Shown: positions 28,160-37,432, counted from the first letter of the stretch. The stretch is DNA of 61,442 bases from Arthrobacter sp. ES3-54 (GCF_029504395.1 NZ_JAQFIF010000019.1:1-61442), one strand, 5' to 3'. Numbers and translations: made by a program. Notes: generated by a model not told the origin, from the sequence alone.

Positions 28160-28869
28160 GATGCCGTCCCTGCGGGAACGATGCGCCGGATGGAGGTCAG
28201 GTTGGACTGCTGCTCCCAGGCATCGCGGATCTGGATGGTCTTGCCGGGAACGGGAGCGTCGATCGCCTTGCCGTTGCCCAAATAAATGGAAATGTGGTTG
28301 CCGCCGAAGCTCACCAGAAGGTCTCCGGGTTTCGCCTCGGCGAGGGACGCCACCGGGGTGCCCTGGCGCATCTGGTCGCTCACCACGCGGGGAAGCCCCA
28401 CACCGAGGTCTTTGAAGACCCGCTGGGTGAAGCCGGAGCAGTCCATACCGGTGGCCGGATTGGTTCCGCCCCACACATAGGGGACACCGATGTACTTCTT
28501 GGCCACTGACACGACGTCGTTGCCCGTCGCGGCACCGCCGGTGTGTACGGTTCCCGTGGCCTGGGCGCCGGTGAGCGCGGCGGTCCCGGCCGCCGCAGCG
28601 CTACCCAGTCCCGATGTGCCGCCGAGTCCCAGTGAGGTGCCGAGGCTCAGGCCGTCCGTGAGGGACGCGACATCCGTTGCGCCGTTCCCGCCCAAGGCCG
28701 CGGCAAGGGCCTGCGTGAACGTGGCGGAGTCGCCTGTGCCTGTGGCGGTCGCGAGCGAGGTCGCCGCCGCAGCTTTGGCGGCGCTTGTTTCCGTGGCCGC
28801 GGGCCGGCTCAGTTCCGCAATCATCGACTGGATGCCCTGCATCCGGCCGATCGCTTCGGTCATGCTCAT
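28156..28869 (-). CDS. NlpC/P60 peptidoglycan hydrolase in the flagellar operon
   Basis: 237 residues. A helical N-terminus (MTEAIGRMQGIQSMIAELSR) and an Ala/Gly/Thr linker lead to an NlpC/P60 domain: VAKKYIGVPYVWGGTNPATG, catalytic Cys in MDCSGFTQRVF, and catalytic His in GGNHISIYLG. It overlaps fliJ and fliK by 4 bases on each side. No flgJ is present. I infer that it cuts peptidoglycan for rod passage. No classical signal peptide is visible, so export through the flagellar channel is possible. Confidence 0.88.
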   Translation of the reverse strand: MSMTEAIGRMQGIQSMIAELSRPAATETSAAKAAAATSLATATGTGDSATFTQALAAALGGNGATDVASLTDGLSLGTSLGLGGTSGLGSAAAAGTAALTGAQATGTVHTGGAATGNDVVSVAKKYIGVPYVWGGTNPATGMDCSGFTQRVFKDLGVGLPRVVSDQMRQGTPVASLAEAKPGDLLVSFGGNHISIYLGNGKAIDAPVPGKTIQIRDAWEQQSNLTSIRRIVPAGTAS

Positions 28870-29300
28870 GGTTTCACCGGCTGTTCATCGCGGTGCCAGA
28901 GCGTCGAGGCGATCTCGTCCAGGGCCGATTGTTCGGCGCGCAGGTCCGCGGAGTTGACCTCGGCGTCGTGGCGGGCCTGCAGTTTTTCCAGCCCCACGGA
29001 CCGCGTCCGTGCAGCGATGAACGCGGCGCGGGCCTTGGCCTCGTCAGCCTCGGCCAGGTGCGTGAGGTTCTGCAGGTCCGCGAGCATGCTGTGCGAGGAC
29101 GACCGGGCGGCGGCCACGGCGCGCAAAGAGGCCGAGCTGGAAATGGGGTCATCCGTGGCCGCCAGCTCGCGGCGGGCGGCGGCTTCGCGGACCCGCACGG
29201 AGCTGGAACGTGAGCGGGCACGCGCCAGCCCGGTCGCCGCCTGGTCCTGCTGGAGCTGGCGGAGGCGCAGAAGGCCAGCAAGAGAGAATTCGCGGTTCAT
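28866..29300 (-). CDS. fliJ: Flagellar export coiled-coil protein FliJ
   Basis: 144 residues, almost all helical with heptad-like Ala/Leu spacing (FSLAGLLRLRQLQQDQAATG to AEQSALDEIASTLWHRDE). It is the central stalk of the FliI ATPase. Sequence conservation is weak in this family, so the call rests on position between fliI and the hydrolase gene, size and coiled-coil character. Confidence 0.8.
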   Translation of the reverse strand: MNREFSLAGLLRLRQLQQDQAATGLARARSRSSSVRVREAAARRELAATDDPISSSASLRAVAAARSSSHSMLADLQNLTHLAEADEAKARAAFIAARTRSVGLEKLQARHDAEVNSADLRAEQSALDEIASTLWHRDEQPVKP

Positions 29301-30625
29301 GCTGCTGCTCCCAGGATCGAAGTGAGGTAGCCGAGCCGCTGCCAGGACTCGGGGTGGGCCGTGGATTCGTCCATCGGCTGCTGGAGGAAACCGCTGACGT
29401 CGTGCTCGTGGTTCAGCGCTGCGTCCACCAGCGGGTTGGTCCCGGTCTGGTAGGCGCCGACGTCGATCAGGTCCTGCGCCGCCTTGCGGGCCGCGAGGAC
29501 CCGGCGGAGCGTGGCCGCGGACTCGAGATGGGGCCGGGAATTGACCTTGCTGGCCACCCGGGACACGGAGCCGAGCACGTCCACGGACGGGAAGTGCCCC
29601 GTGACGGCAAGCTTGCGGTCCAGGACCACGTTGCCGTCCAGGATGGACCGGGCGGCGTCGGCAATGGGCTCGTTGTGGTCGTCGCCGTCCACCAGCACGG
29701 TGTAAATGCCGGTGACAGAGCCGGTTTCGGCCGTGCCGGCGCGCTCCAGCAGCCGCGCCAGGATGGAGAAGGTCGACGGCGGGTAGCCGCGGGTGGCCGG
29801 GGGCTCGCCGGCCGAGAGGCCGATCTCGCGCTGGGCCATCGCCACGCGGGTGAGGGAGTCCATCATGAGGACCACATCCTGGCCCTGGTCACGGAAGGAC
29901 TCGGCGATCCGGGTGGCGGTGAAGGCCGCGCGCATGCGCATGAGGGCTGGTTCGTCGGAGGTGGCGACCACCACCACGGAGCGCGCCAGGCCGGCGGCGC
30001 CGAGATCGTCCTCGAGGAACTCGCGGACTTCGCGGCCGCGTTCGCCGACGAGGGCGATCACCGAGACCTCGGCGTCGGTACCACGGGCGATCATGGAGAG
30101 CAGGGAGGATTTGCCGACGCCTGAGCCGGCAAACAGGCCCATGCGCTGGCCCTTGCCGAGCGTCGTCATGGTGTCCAGGACGCGCACGCCGGTCTGCAGC
30201 GCGGTGTCGATGCGGGCGCGTTTCATGGCGTTCGGGGCCTCGTTGTCGATCGGCACGCGAGGTCCGCTGAGCAGCGGGCCCTTGCCGTCGATCGGGCGGC
30301 CCAGGCCGTCAAGGACCCGGCCGAACAGACCCCGCCCGGTGGGAACCAGCACCGCACTGCCCTTGGCGCGGACGGGATCACCGGCAGCCACCCCGGCCAG
30401 CCGGCCCAGCGGCATGCAGCGCACGGAGCCGTCCAGCGCGGCGACGACTTCGGCGTCAAGGCCCGGGTTCTCCCCCACGGTCACGAGGTCGCCCAGCGCG
30501 CAGTCCAGTCCTGACACTTCCAGCCCCAGCCCGATGACCGAGGTGACGACGCCGACGCGTTGCGGGGCAGCCGCGGCCAGCGCGGCGGCATAGTCGGCAC
30601 CCTTCGGGCGCCACTCGGCGATCAT
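29297..30625 (-). CDS. fliI: Flagellar export ATPase FliI
   Basis: 442 residues, F1-type ATPase that powers chaperone release. The P-loop is GLFAGSGVGKSSLLSMIARG, Walker B is VVLMMDSLTRVAMAQREIGL, and the family motif YPPSTFSILARLLERAG follows. It overlaps fliH and fliJ by 4 bases. Confidence 0.96.
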   Translation of the reverse strand: MIAEWRPKGADYAAALAAAAPQRVGVVTSVIGLGLEVSGLDCALGDLVTVGENPGLDAEVVAALDGSVRCMPLGRLAGVAAGDPVRAKGSAVLVPTGRGLFGRVLDGLGRPIDGKGPLLSGPRVPIDNEAPNAMKRARIDTALQTGVRVLDTMTTLGKGQRMGLFAGSGVGKSSLLSMIARGTDAEVSVIALVGERGREVREFLEDDLGAAGLARSVVVVATSDEPALMRMRAAFTATRIAESFRDQGQDVVLMMDSLTRVAMAQREIGLSAGEPPATRGYPPSTFSILARLLERAGTAETGSVTGIYTVLVDGDDHNEPIADAARSILDGNVVLDRKLAVTGHFPSVDVLGSVSRVASKVNSRPHLESAATLRRVLAARKAAQDLIDVGAYQTGTNPLVDAALNHEHDVSGFLQQPMDESTAHPESWQRLGYLTSILGAAA

Positions 30626-31338
30626 GCCTGGCCCCGGTAAGCGCCGCCGGGATATTCACCGGGAACTCCGGCGGCAAGGCCGCCGGAAGGATCGGCGCCG
30701 GTCTGTCCATCCTGTCCCACCAGCGACTCTCCCAACAGTGCCGTGCGGGCGCGCCCCAGGGCTGTGCGGAGGCTGGCGTCGAACCAGCCCTGCTGGTATT
30801 CGACCTTCGCGTCGCCGCGGCCCAGGGAGGGGTCCGCGATGAGCGGCAGCCCGGCGGGCAGTTCCTGGCCTTCCCGGCTGAGGACATCGATGTCCGCCGG
30901 GTGCAGCCGGATGGCCAGCACCGTGGCGGAGTCGTTCCCGGAAAGGGCGCGGGCCAGGGCCGCGCGGGCGGTCCGGGTGCCTTCGGCCAATTCGTAGCCG
31001 AGGATGGCCTCGGCCAGTTCCAGCGCCGTGCGGGCCAGGATTTCTTCGGCGTCCTGCAGGGCCTGCACATTGCGGTGCGAAAAATCGGTCCTCGCGACGG
31101 CAAGGGCGCGCACTGCACGGTCCAGGTCCTGTTGCCCGGCGGCCAGGGAGGCGGCCTGTTCGGCGGCCATCCGGTCCCGCCAGCGGCGCTGTTCCTTCGC
31201 GGCGGCACGCACCCCGGCGGCATAGCCGGCGGCGTGGCCCTCGGTGTAGCCGGCCTGCTCGGCGGCCGGGCCGCTCGCCCGCAGCGAGGGGAAGACGATG
31301 CGCGCGGGGGCAGGGGCAGCGCCGCTGTCAGTAGACAT
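30622..31338 (-). CDS. fliH: FliH flagellar export stator protein
   Basis: 238 residues. A GxxxG-like N-terminal stretch (GYTEGHAAGYAAGVRAAA) precedes a long helix and a C-terminal domain (PLIADPSLGRGDAKVEYQQG then WFDASLRTALGRARTAL). It links FliI to the C ring. It starts inside the end of fliG (11-base overlap). Confidence 0.9.
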   Translation of the reverse strand: MSTDSGAAPAPARIVFPSLRASGPAAEQAGYTEGHAAGYAAGVRAAAKEQRRWRDRMAAEQAASLAAGQQDLDRAVRALAVARTDFSHRNVQALQDAEEILARTALELAEAILGYELAEGTRTARAALARALSGNDSATVLAIRLHPADIDVLSREGQELPAGLPLIADPSLGRGDAKVEYQQGWFDASLRTALGRARTALLGESLVGQDGQTGADPSGGLAAGVPGEYPGGAYRGQA

Positions 31339-32344
31339 AGTCTTCCTCGTCCCCGCGCTGGATGGTGATCTGGCCTTCGGCCTCGAGCTCGCGGATGGAC
31401 CGGACGACGGCGGCCCGGGCCTCTTCGATCTGCGAGGCCCGCAGCGGCCCCAAGCCAGCGATCTCGGATTCGAGGATTTCCAGGTTGCGCCCGGAGACGT
31501 TGGTGGTGATGGTTTCCAGGACCGGCTCGGAGGCGCCCTTCATGGCCATCGCCAGGACGGCGGCGTCGAGTCCGCGCAGCACCAGCTGCACGTCGCGGCG
31601 CTCCAGTTTCACGATGTCGTCGAACGTCACCATCTGGGCCCGGATCTCCACCGCGAGGTCGGGATCGAGCAGGTCCAGGCCGTCCAGCACGGACCGTTCC
31701 GTGCCGGCGTCGGTCCGGTTGATAATTTCCAGCAGCGGCTGGATGCCGCCGACCACCTTGGAGGCCTGCTGGGACACGGCGGCGCCGCCGCGGAGTTTGA
31801 GGGTGTCGGCGACGATCCCGATCGCCTCGGGCGCGCCGGATCCCATGGTGGCGATGCTGAGGGCGACGTCGGCGCGCAGCGAGCCGGGCAGCCCGGACAT
31901 CACGGCCGAGGCCTTGCGCGGGCTGAGGTGGGCGAGGACCAGGGCGATGGTCTGCGGCAGTTCGCCGTCGATGAGGGCCAGGATCTGCACGGGTTCGATG
32001 TCTTCGAGGAACTCAAAGGACTTGCCGGCCATGTTGACCGTGAGACGGTTCATGAGTCCGGCGGCCCTTTCCGAGCCGAAAGACGCCTCCAGCAGGCCCT
32101 CGGCGAGCTCCCGACCGCCCCGGGCCTGGCGCGGGCTGGTCAGCGCGGTCTGGTGGAAGTCCTTCATGATCTGTTCGGCGACGTCCGGGTCCACCTTGCG
32201 GAGCTTGACGATCTCCCCGGCAATTTCCTCCGCCTCGGTGTCCGTGAACTGGGCCATGACCTTGGCGGCGTTCTCGGGGCTCATTTGCATCAGGACGACG
32301 GCGGCGCGCTGGGTGCCGGTGAGGAGCGTATCGGTTGGCTTCAT
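31328..32344 (-). CDS. fliG: Flagellar motor switch protein FliG
   Basis: 338 residues, the torque-bearing C-ring protein. N-terminal TGTQRAAVVLMQMSPENAAK; middle EILALIDGE-like segment (PVQILALIDGELPQTIALVL); C-terminal charged torque helix region (RDVQLVLRGLDAAVLAMAMK) and GPLRASQIEEARAAVVRSIR. It overlaps fliF by 4 bases. Confidence 0.95.
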   Translation of the reverse strand: MKPTDTLLTGTQRAAVVLMQMSPENAAKVMAQFTDTEAEEIAGEIVKLRKVDPDVAEQIMKDFHQTALTSPRQARGGRELAEGLLEASFGSERAAGLMNRLTVNMAGKSFEFLEDIEPVQILALIDGELPQTIALVLAHLSPRKASAVMSGLPGSLRADVALSIATMGSGAPEAIGIVADTLKLRGGAAVSQQASKVVGGIQPLLEIINRTDAGTERSVLDGLDLLDPDLAVEIRAQMVTFDDIVKLERRDVQLVLRGLDAAVLAMAMKGASEPVLETITTNVSGRNLEILESEIAGLGPLRASQIEEARAAVVRSIRELEAEGQITIQRGDEEDYVY

Positions 32345-33951
32345 ACCGGTTGCCTGTCATCCATGAGGCTGCGCAGGTAGTCGGCGGCCCGCTCCGGGTT
32401 GGCGGCGACCATGCTGTCGATTTCAAACCGGCGGCGCTCGGATTCCAGCTGCTCGGTGCTCGGGCCGGGAAGCGGGGGCAGAGCGGTGATCGGGATCGCC
32501 GACGTGGCCGGCGCGGGCGGAAGGGCCACAACGGGCGGGGCCACCGGCATGATCTCCAGGTCCAGGCGTTCGCCGAGGTCCACGGGCTCGCGCTTCTGGC
32601 GGCGCCGCAGGATGATCGTGACCACCAGGGCCAGGATCAGCAGGCCGAGCAGGATGCTGCCTGCGGTGATGATGGTGCCGAAGAACGCGGCCTGCTTTTC
32701 GGCTTCGGCGTTGGCCTTGGCATCGGCGAGCGCTTTGGCGGCGTCGTCGGCGGCGGCGGTGCTGAAAGGGACAACCTCAACCGTGACCACATCGCCACGC
32801 GCGGTGTCGGCTCCGGCTGCGGAGGTGACGAGGTTCTTCAGCGAAGCGAGGTTCAGGCCGCCGGCGGCGGCCTGGCTGACGGCGACGGAGATGGTCTGCC
32901 GCTTGATGGCACCGGCCGGGATGACCCGGTCCTCGGTGACCTTGTTGACGGCATTGTTCTTGGTCGCGGTGGAGGAATCGAAGTTGCCGTTGCCGCTGGT
33001 GCTGCCGGGCACAGCGATGTTGTCCGGGCCGAGGACGCCGGCGGCACCTCCCCCGGTTCCGGTGTATTTCTCGGTCTTGGACGATTCACTGAGCGGCAGG
33101 GCGCCGGCGGTGTTGGAGAAGGTTTCGCTCTTCTGCTGTGCGGATTCGCCCGTCACGTCGGCGGCGACGGCGACCGTGGAGTTGCCCGGGCCGACGACGC
33201 GGTCCATGACGGCCTTGACGGCATCCGAAGTGCGCTGCTGGTAGTCGCTGGCCTGCTTGGTGGACGAACCTGCGGTCCCGCCGCCAACGGTGGAAAGCAC
33301 GTTGCCCTGGGAATCGACCACGGAGACGTTGCCGGGTTTGAGGTTTTCGATGGCGGCAGAGGTCAGGTGGACGATCGCCTGCACCCGGTCACTGGACAGG
33401 GTGGCGCCGGCGTCGGTTTCGATGAACACCGAGGCGGTGGTGTCCGGGGCCTTGGACACAAACACTGTCTTTTCGGGGATGGCGAGCCGGACGGCGGCGG
33501 TTTTCACACCGTCCATGGCGGAGATCGTGCTGGCAAGTTCGCCTTCGAGGGCGCGTTTGTACGTAACGGACTGCTGGAACTCCGAGGACGTCACGCCCAT
33601 CTTGTCCAGCAGGGAGTACCCGGTGGCGGCGGCAGTCGGCAGGCCCGCAGCCGCGGCCTTGAGGCGCTCGTCGTAAACCTTGTCCTGCGGCACCAGGATG
33701 GTGGATCCGCCGTCGCTGAGCTCGTACGGGACGTTGTCTTTGCGGAGCTGTTCGACGATGCCGTTGGCGTCGGTGGTCTGGAGGCCCGAAAACAGGGGGG
33801 TGAGCACCGGGCGGGTGAGCCAGGCGGACAAGGCCACAATGCCCACCACCAGCAGGGCAGCGCCAAGCACGGCCAAGGTGCGCTGGCCAGCGGTAAAGCT
33901 CTTCAGGCTCGCGCCGAAGCGCTGGAAGAAAGCGGTTATCTGCGGAGGCAT
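32341..33951 (-). CDS. fliF: MS-ring protein FliF
   Basis: 536 residues. Two membrane segments bracket the periplasmic-facing part: LAVLGAALLVVGIVALSAWL near residue 30 and a C-terminal one (IITAGSILLGLLILALVVTI). The ring-building motif region includes YKRALEGELASTISAMDGVK and AAVRLAIPEKTVFV. The extreme C-terminus (RAADYLRSLMDDR) binds FliG. Confidence 0.95.
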   Translation of the reverse strand: MPPQITAFFQRFGASLKSFTAGQRTLAVLGAALLVVGIVALSAWLTRPVLTPLFSGLQTTDANGIVEQLRKDNVPYELSDGGSTILVPQDKVYDERLKAAAAGLPTAAATGYSLLDKMGVTSSEFQQSVTYKRALEGELASTISAMDGVKTAAVRLAIPEKTVFVSKAPDTTASVFIETDAGATLSSDRVQAIVHLTSAAIENLKPGNVSVVDSQGNVLSTVGGGTAGSSTKQASDYQQRTSDAVKAVMDRVVGPGNSTVAVAADVTGESAQQKSETFSNTAGALPLSESSKTEKYTGTGGGAAGVLGPDNIAVPGSTSGNGNFDSSTATKNNAVNKVTEDRVIPAGAIKRQTISVAVSQAAAGGLNLASLKNLVTSAAGADTARGDVVTVEVVPFSTAAADDAAKALADAKANAEAEKQAAFFGTIITAGSILLGLLILALVVTIILRRRQKREPVDLGERLDLEIMPVAPPVVALPPAPATSAIPITALPPLPGPSTEQLESERRRFEIDSMVAANPERAADYLRSLMDDRQPV

Positions 33952-34268
33952 CAGGCCTGCATCCTCATGATCTCGTTGAACGCGTCAACGCCCTTGTTGC
34001 GCACGGTGGCCATGAGCTCGAGCGTCACCTGGGCGCGGGTAGCGGCAAGTGTGGCGTTGTGGATGTCGTCCAGGTTCCCGGTCACGGCGGAGACAGCCAG
34101 CTGGTTCGACGTCGACTGCAGCTGCTGGAGGTTATCCACCGCGCCGGTGAGGGAGGTTGCAAAGGCGGAGCCGTCGGTGCCGGCAACGGGGGCCGCTCCT
34201 GTGTCTACGCCTGCGACGTAACTCGTCGGCAGGACACCCGGGACGGGGGCGATGGGGGCGACAGTCAT
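33951..34268 (-). CDS. fliE: Flagellar hook-basal body protein FliE
   Basis: 105 residues, junction between MS ring and rod. The conserved C-terminal helix reads ATLAATRAQVTLELMATVRN then KGVDAFNEIMRMQ. It starts where flgC ends (shared base). Confidence 0.93.
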   Translation of the reverse strand: MTVAPIAPVPGVLPTSYVAGVDTGAAPVAGTDGSAFATSLTGAVDNLQQLQSTSNQLAVSAVTGNLDDIHNATLAATRAQVTLELMATVRNKGVDAFNEIMRMQA

Positions 34269-34660
34269 TAGGAGCGTCCAATCTCGAGGGCAGCCATGTA
34301 AGTTTCGCGGGCGCGGTCCACCACCTGGGCGTTGGCCTGGTAGCCGCGCTGGGCGATGATGAGCGCGCCCATTTGTTCGGCCATGTCGATGTCCGGGTAC
34401 TTCACGTTGCCGTTGGCGTCCGCCAGAGGGTGGTCCGGCTGGTAGACGATCCTGCCCGCGGCGTCACCGAGCTGGGTGCTCTTGACATACACGCCCGAGC
34501 CCTCCGAGCCTTCTGTGGCCTCGACGTACCGGGCCTGGAAGGCAGGGCCGCTGGTGGCGGAGGCGTTGTTCATGTTGGCGAGGTTGTCCGAGACAGCATC
34601 GAGCCACTTGCGGTGGACGGTGAGTGCGGAGCCGGCGATGCCGATTGCGTCGAAGGTCAT
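34268..34660 (-). CDS. flgC: Proximal rod protein FlgC
   Basis: 130 residues. N-terminal AIGIAGSALTVHRKWLDAVS then NLANMNNA; C-terminal PDIDMAEQMGALIIAQRGYQ then NAQVVDRARETYMAALEIG. Complete and typical. Confidence 0.95.
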   Translation of the reverse strand: MTFDAIGIAGSALTVHRKWLDAVSDNLANMNNASATSGPAFQARYVEATEGSEGSGVYVKSTQLGDAAGRIVYQPDHPLADANGNVKYPDIDMAEQMGALIIAQRGYQANAQVVDRARETYMAALEIGRS

Positions 34661-35001
34661 CAGCTGGTCCTCAGGGCGGAGCGCACGGCGGTGAATTCGG
34701 TGTTGACGGCGCGGGCGGCGAACTGGAAGCGCAGCACGGTGTCGATGTTGGACAGGGTCTCGGTGTCCAGGTTGACGTTGTTGCCGTTCAGCTGGGTGGG
34801 TTCCAGGGACTCCGCCGTGGTTGCCTGGACGCGGCCTTCCCCGGACTTCACCGACGCCGCGAGGGCGTCTTCGAAGCTGACCCGCTTCGCGTGGTAATTA
34901 GGCGTGTTGACGTTCGCGATGTTGTTCGCGATGGTGCGCTGGCGCAATGCCAGCCCGTCCATGGCACTGGCCAGGGCGGCGGAAGTCACGGATTCGAGCA
35001 C
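34660..35001 (-). CDS. flgB: Proximal rod protein FlgB
   Basis: 113 residues. N-terminal ASAMDGLALRQRTIANNIAN with VNTPNYHAKRVSFEDAL; C-terminal VNLDTETLSNIDTVLRFQFA. First gene of the rod-MS ring-export-hook operon; a sigma-28-type promoter lies 74 bases upstream. Confidence 0.95.
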   Translation of the reverse strand: MLESVTSAALASAMDGLALRQRTIANNIANVNTPNYHAKRVSFEDALAASVKSGEGRVQATTAESLEPTQLNGNNVNLDTETLSNIDTVLRFQFAARAVNTEFTAVRSALRTS

Positions 35002-35074
35002 AGAGTCCTGCCTGGGAAAGGTGGGGGTGGCCGATCCGTGGCCGGTAAGCGAGCGATCCGTGCTCTATCAGTGG

Positions 35075-35101
35075 TTATCGGCACTGGTCAGCGCCGCGTT
35101 A
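35075..35101 (-). promoter_or_regulatory. Sigma-28-type promoter of the flgB operon
   Basis: Minus strand TAAC, exactly 15 bases, then a perfect GCCGATAA, 74 bases before the flgB ATG. The -10 word is identical to the enteric FliA consensus, and the -35 differs from TAAA by one base. Confidence 0.8.
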
Positions 35102-35146
35102 GGCGAAAATACAACAGTTCTTTCAAAGATTTGAGCTGAGGAAGTG

Positions 35147-35590
35147 TCAGCCGTTCACGTCGAGGTAAATGGCGGCGGAAGACTCGCCCACACCGGGTAC
35201 CGAGGACACCGCCTGGAGTTGGCGGGCCACGTCCATACGGGCCTCATCGAGCCGGTGGGCAACGCGTTCCTGGGCGGCGGCCAAGGCGGCGGCGCGACGC
35301 CGCGCAGCCGCCGGCAGCGGTCCGGGCCGGGTGGGCGGTGTCCAGCGTTCCACGGGCAGCGGCGCCACGTGGTCAGGTACTGCTGAGGACAGCGGGCCCA
35401 GCGGATCCTTCAAGGTACGCTCGGCGGCCTGCACCGCCATTTCGAGCACATCCAGGACAGCCGTCCAGGCCGCCAGGGCTGTGTCATCGGCCGCGGATTC
35501 GGTCAGGGTTGATGCGGTGTGGTTGTAACCGGCTTCCCCAAGGCCGGTATCCGCGTCAGCCCGCTCAGCCAAAACCGAGACTCCCCCCAC
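35147..35590 (-). CDS. Uncharacterised flagellar operon protein, possible FliT-like chaperone
   Basis: Up to 147 residues that I do not recognise. Two helical segments (ALAAWTAVLDVLEMAVQAAE; ALAAAQERVAHRLDEARMDV) flank a Pro-rich loop with WTPPTRPGPLP. It follows fliS and overlaps its end, so it is co-transcribed with fliD-fliS. Size, helicity and position suit a FliT-type export chaperone, but no motif proves it. The GTG at 35590 gives the longest form; TTG at 35572 has a better Shine-Dalgarno (GGGGGAG). Confidence 0.65.
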   Translation of the reverse strand: MGGVSVLAERADADTGLGEAGYNHTASTLTESAADDTALAAWTAVLDVLEMAVQAAERTLKDPLGPLSSAVPDHVAPLPVERWTPPTRPGPLPAAARRRAAALAAAQERVAHRLDEARMDVARQLQAVSSVPGVGESSAAIYLDVNG

Positions 35591-36104
35591 CTGTACCGGG
35601 CTGGGTGTTCCAGGCTCCGGCTGCCGAGAAGGCGGTGGGGGCTGCGGCGGGGAATGCCGCCGCGGTTCCGCGGCTGGCGGCGGCAGGCGCCGGGATGGCG
35701 GCCGCGGCCTCGTGCCAGGCCTGGCGCAGGGGCTCCAGCAGTTCGATGGCTTCGCGGGTCAAAGCCGGGTCGCGCTGGATGTTGGCGTTGACCAGGGCCG
35801 TAAAGGCGTAGTTATAGAGGCCGATCAGCCCGTCGGCGCCATCCCAGGAATCAGTCTTCAAGGACGAGACGAGCTCGGCAATGATGGCTTGCGCATGCAG
35901 GAGGTTTTCCGAAGCGACGGGCCAGTTCGCTCCCTGCTGCGCTGTCTCCGCCCGGCCAAGGTCCAGCAGGAGGCGGTCGTAGAGCATGGTGAGCAGGCGC
36001 GCGGGCGGCGCCGAGAGGACGGAGTCTTCGAGGTACTGGTTGCGCTGGGCCGCGCCTCCAAACCCACCAGTACCGTAACCATTGCCGTAGGCATTGGTGG
36101 TCAT
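35565..36104 (-). CDS. fliS: Flagellin chaperone FliS
   Basis: 179 residues. The family core is present: NQYLEDSVLSAPPARLLTML then YDRLLLDLGRAETA and DGLIGLYNYAFTALVNANIQ. A Pro/Ala/Gly-rich C-terminal extension of about 50 residues makes it longer than usual. It overlaps fliD by 4 bases. It binds flagellin before export. Confidence 0.93.
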   Translation of the reverse strand: MTTNAYGNGYGTGGFGGAAQRNQYLEDSVLSAPPARLLTMLYDRLLLDLGRAETAQQGANWPVASENLLHAQAIIAELVSSLKTDSWDGADGLIGLYNYAFTALVNANIQRDPALTREAIELLEPLRQAWHEAAAAIPAPAAASRGTAAAFPAAAPTAFSAAGAWNTQPGTGGGSLGFG

Positions 36105-37432
36105 GATGAACTACTTCCTGAGGAGAGGCCGGAAAGCTGGGACGTGAGCCAGGACTGCTGGGCCTTCATGTTGCTGAGCGCCACTTCGAGGCCGGAGTAG
36201 GTGCGCTGGAGCGTTGCTTTCCGGGAGGCAAGGCGGGTGTCCCAGTCGCTGATCCGATCGGCCAGGTCGCGGACCTCGGACTGCTGGCCGGTGATGGTGG
36301 TGGTCAGCGTGCCGGTGTATTTGTCCGACGCAGCGGTGGCCGCGGTGGCGATGCGCCCGGCGATCTCCTGGACCTTAGCCGCAGTGCCCGCGGGGTCGGC
36401 GGCGAGGGCGGCAGCAAACTTGGTGGCGTCGAATTCCATGGCGCCGGTCTTGGTGATGCTGATGCCAATTTCCGACGGCGATCTCGGCGGGGTGCCCACC
36501 GGCAGCGATGCGGCCGAGAGAATACTTTGGTTCACCGAACGCACGGTGCTGTCGCCGGCGAAGATCCCCGCGCTTGTGGTGGTGCCGCTGGTGTTGGTCG
36601 TGGTGCTCACCGCGGTCTTGCTCGCCACGAGGGAGAAGATGCCGTTTGCGCCTGAGACGAGGTCCGAGGCCAGCTTGGTGATCCCGGCGTCGTCGCGGGC
36701 AACTGTGAGCGTGACGGGCGCGGAGGTCACTTCTTTGGCGGTAATGGACACCCCCGGCAGAAGTTCCGTAAAAGTGTTCGTGGACGACTTCACCGTCTGG
36801 GCCGCGCTTGTGCCCGGCCAGAGAGCGATTTCAGCGTCCTGGGCGGTCTTGACGTCTGTGAAGGCCGTGCCGGCGTCGGAAATGGTGAAGGCACCGGCAC
36901 TGCCGGACTTCGTGGCCGCGAACTGGAGCCGGAATTCCCCTCCGCCCACGGAAACCTTGCTGGCCGTCACGCCGGCGCCCGCGGCGTTCACTGCGTTAAC
37001 AACGTCGTCGAGGTTGCTCCCGAGCGGCTCGATCGTATAGTCCTTGCCCCCGCTGTTGATAGTCATAGTGGTGTAAGGCCATCCCACGACGGCGTTCACT
37101 TTGGGCGTCACTGTGACCTGAGTCTGCGCGAGCTGAGTCACCTGAAAGTCGATCGAACCAGCTTTTGCCGTCGAGGTTGTCGTAGCAGCAACTTTGTCGC
37201 TGCTCGTAGTCGCAGCGTAGAGGTCCGTAGCGCCGGGTTTGGCCGCAGCCGTGGCCTGAGTCGCGAGGGCTGCGACCTTGCTGTTGAGCCCCTGGAGCGC
37301 GGAGACCATGGACTGAATGTCGGACGACTTGTTCTTGAGCAGGGTCTGAGGAATGGCCTCTACCTGCATCACGGACGCAATCAGCGCGGTGGTGTCTAGC
37401 CCGCTGGCCAGTCCGTCCAGTGAGATCCCCAT
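36101..37432 (-). CDS. fliD: Filament cap protein FliD
   Basis: 443 residues. N-terminal MGISLDGLASGLDTTALIAS with VMQVEAIPQTLLKNK and C-terminal LADRISDWDTRLASRKATLQ then YSGLEVALSNMKAQQSWLTS are the FliD termini that form the cap legs. The middle is Thr/Ser/Ala-rich and variable. It lies after fliC; a strong hairpin stands between the two. Confidence 0.94.
   Translation of the reverse strand: MGISLDGLASGLDTTALIASVMQVEAIPQTLLKNKSSDIQSMVSALQGLNSKVAALATQATAAAKPGATDLYAATTSSDKVAATTTSTAKAGSIDFQVTQLAQTQVTVTPKVNAVVGWPYTTMTINSGGKDYTIEPLGSNLDDVVNAVNAAGAGVTASKVSVGGGEFRLQFAATKSGSAGAFTISDAGTAFTDVKTAQDAEIALWPGTSAAQTVKSSTNTFTELLPGVSITAKEVTSAPVTLTVARDDAGITKLASDLVSGANGIFSLVASKTAVSTTTNTSGTTTSAGIFAGDSTVRSVNQSILSAASLPVGTPPRSPSEIGISITKTGAMEFDATKFAAALAADPAGTAAKVQEIAGRIATAATAASDKYTGTLTTTITGQQSEVRDLADRISDWDTRLASRKATLQRTYSGLEVALSNMKAQQSWLTSQLSGLSSGSSSS

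Noticed and set aside
28160..28474. N-terminal extension of the fliK frame
   Set aside because: It is out of frame inside the NlpC/P60 gene; the coupled ATG at 28159 is a better start.
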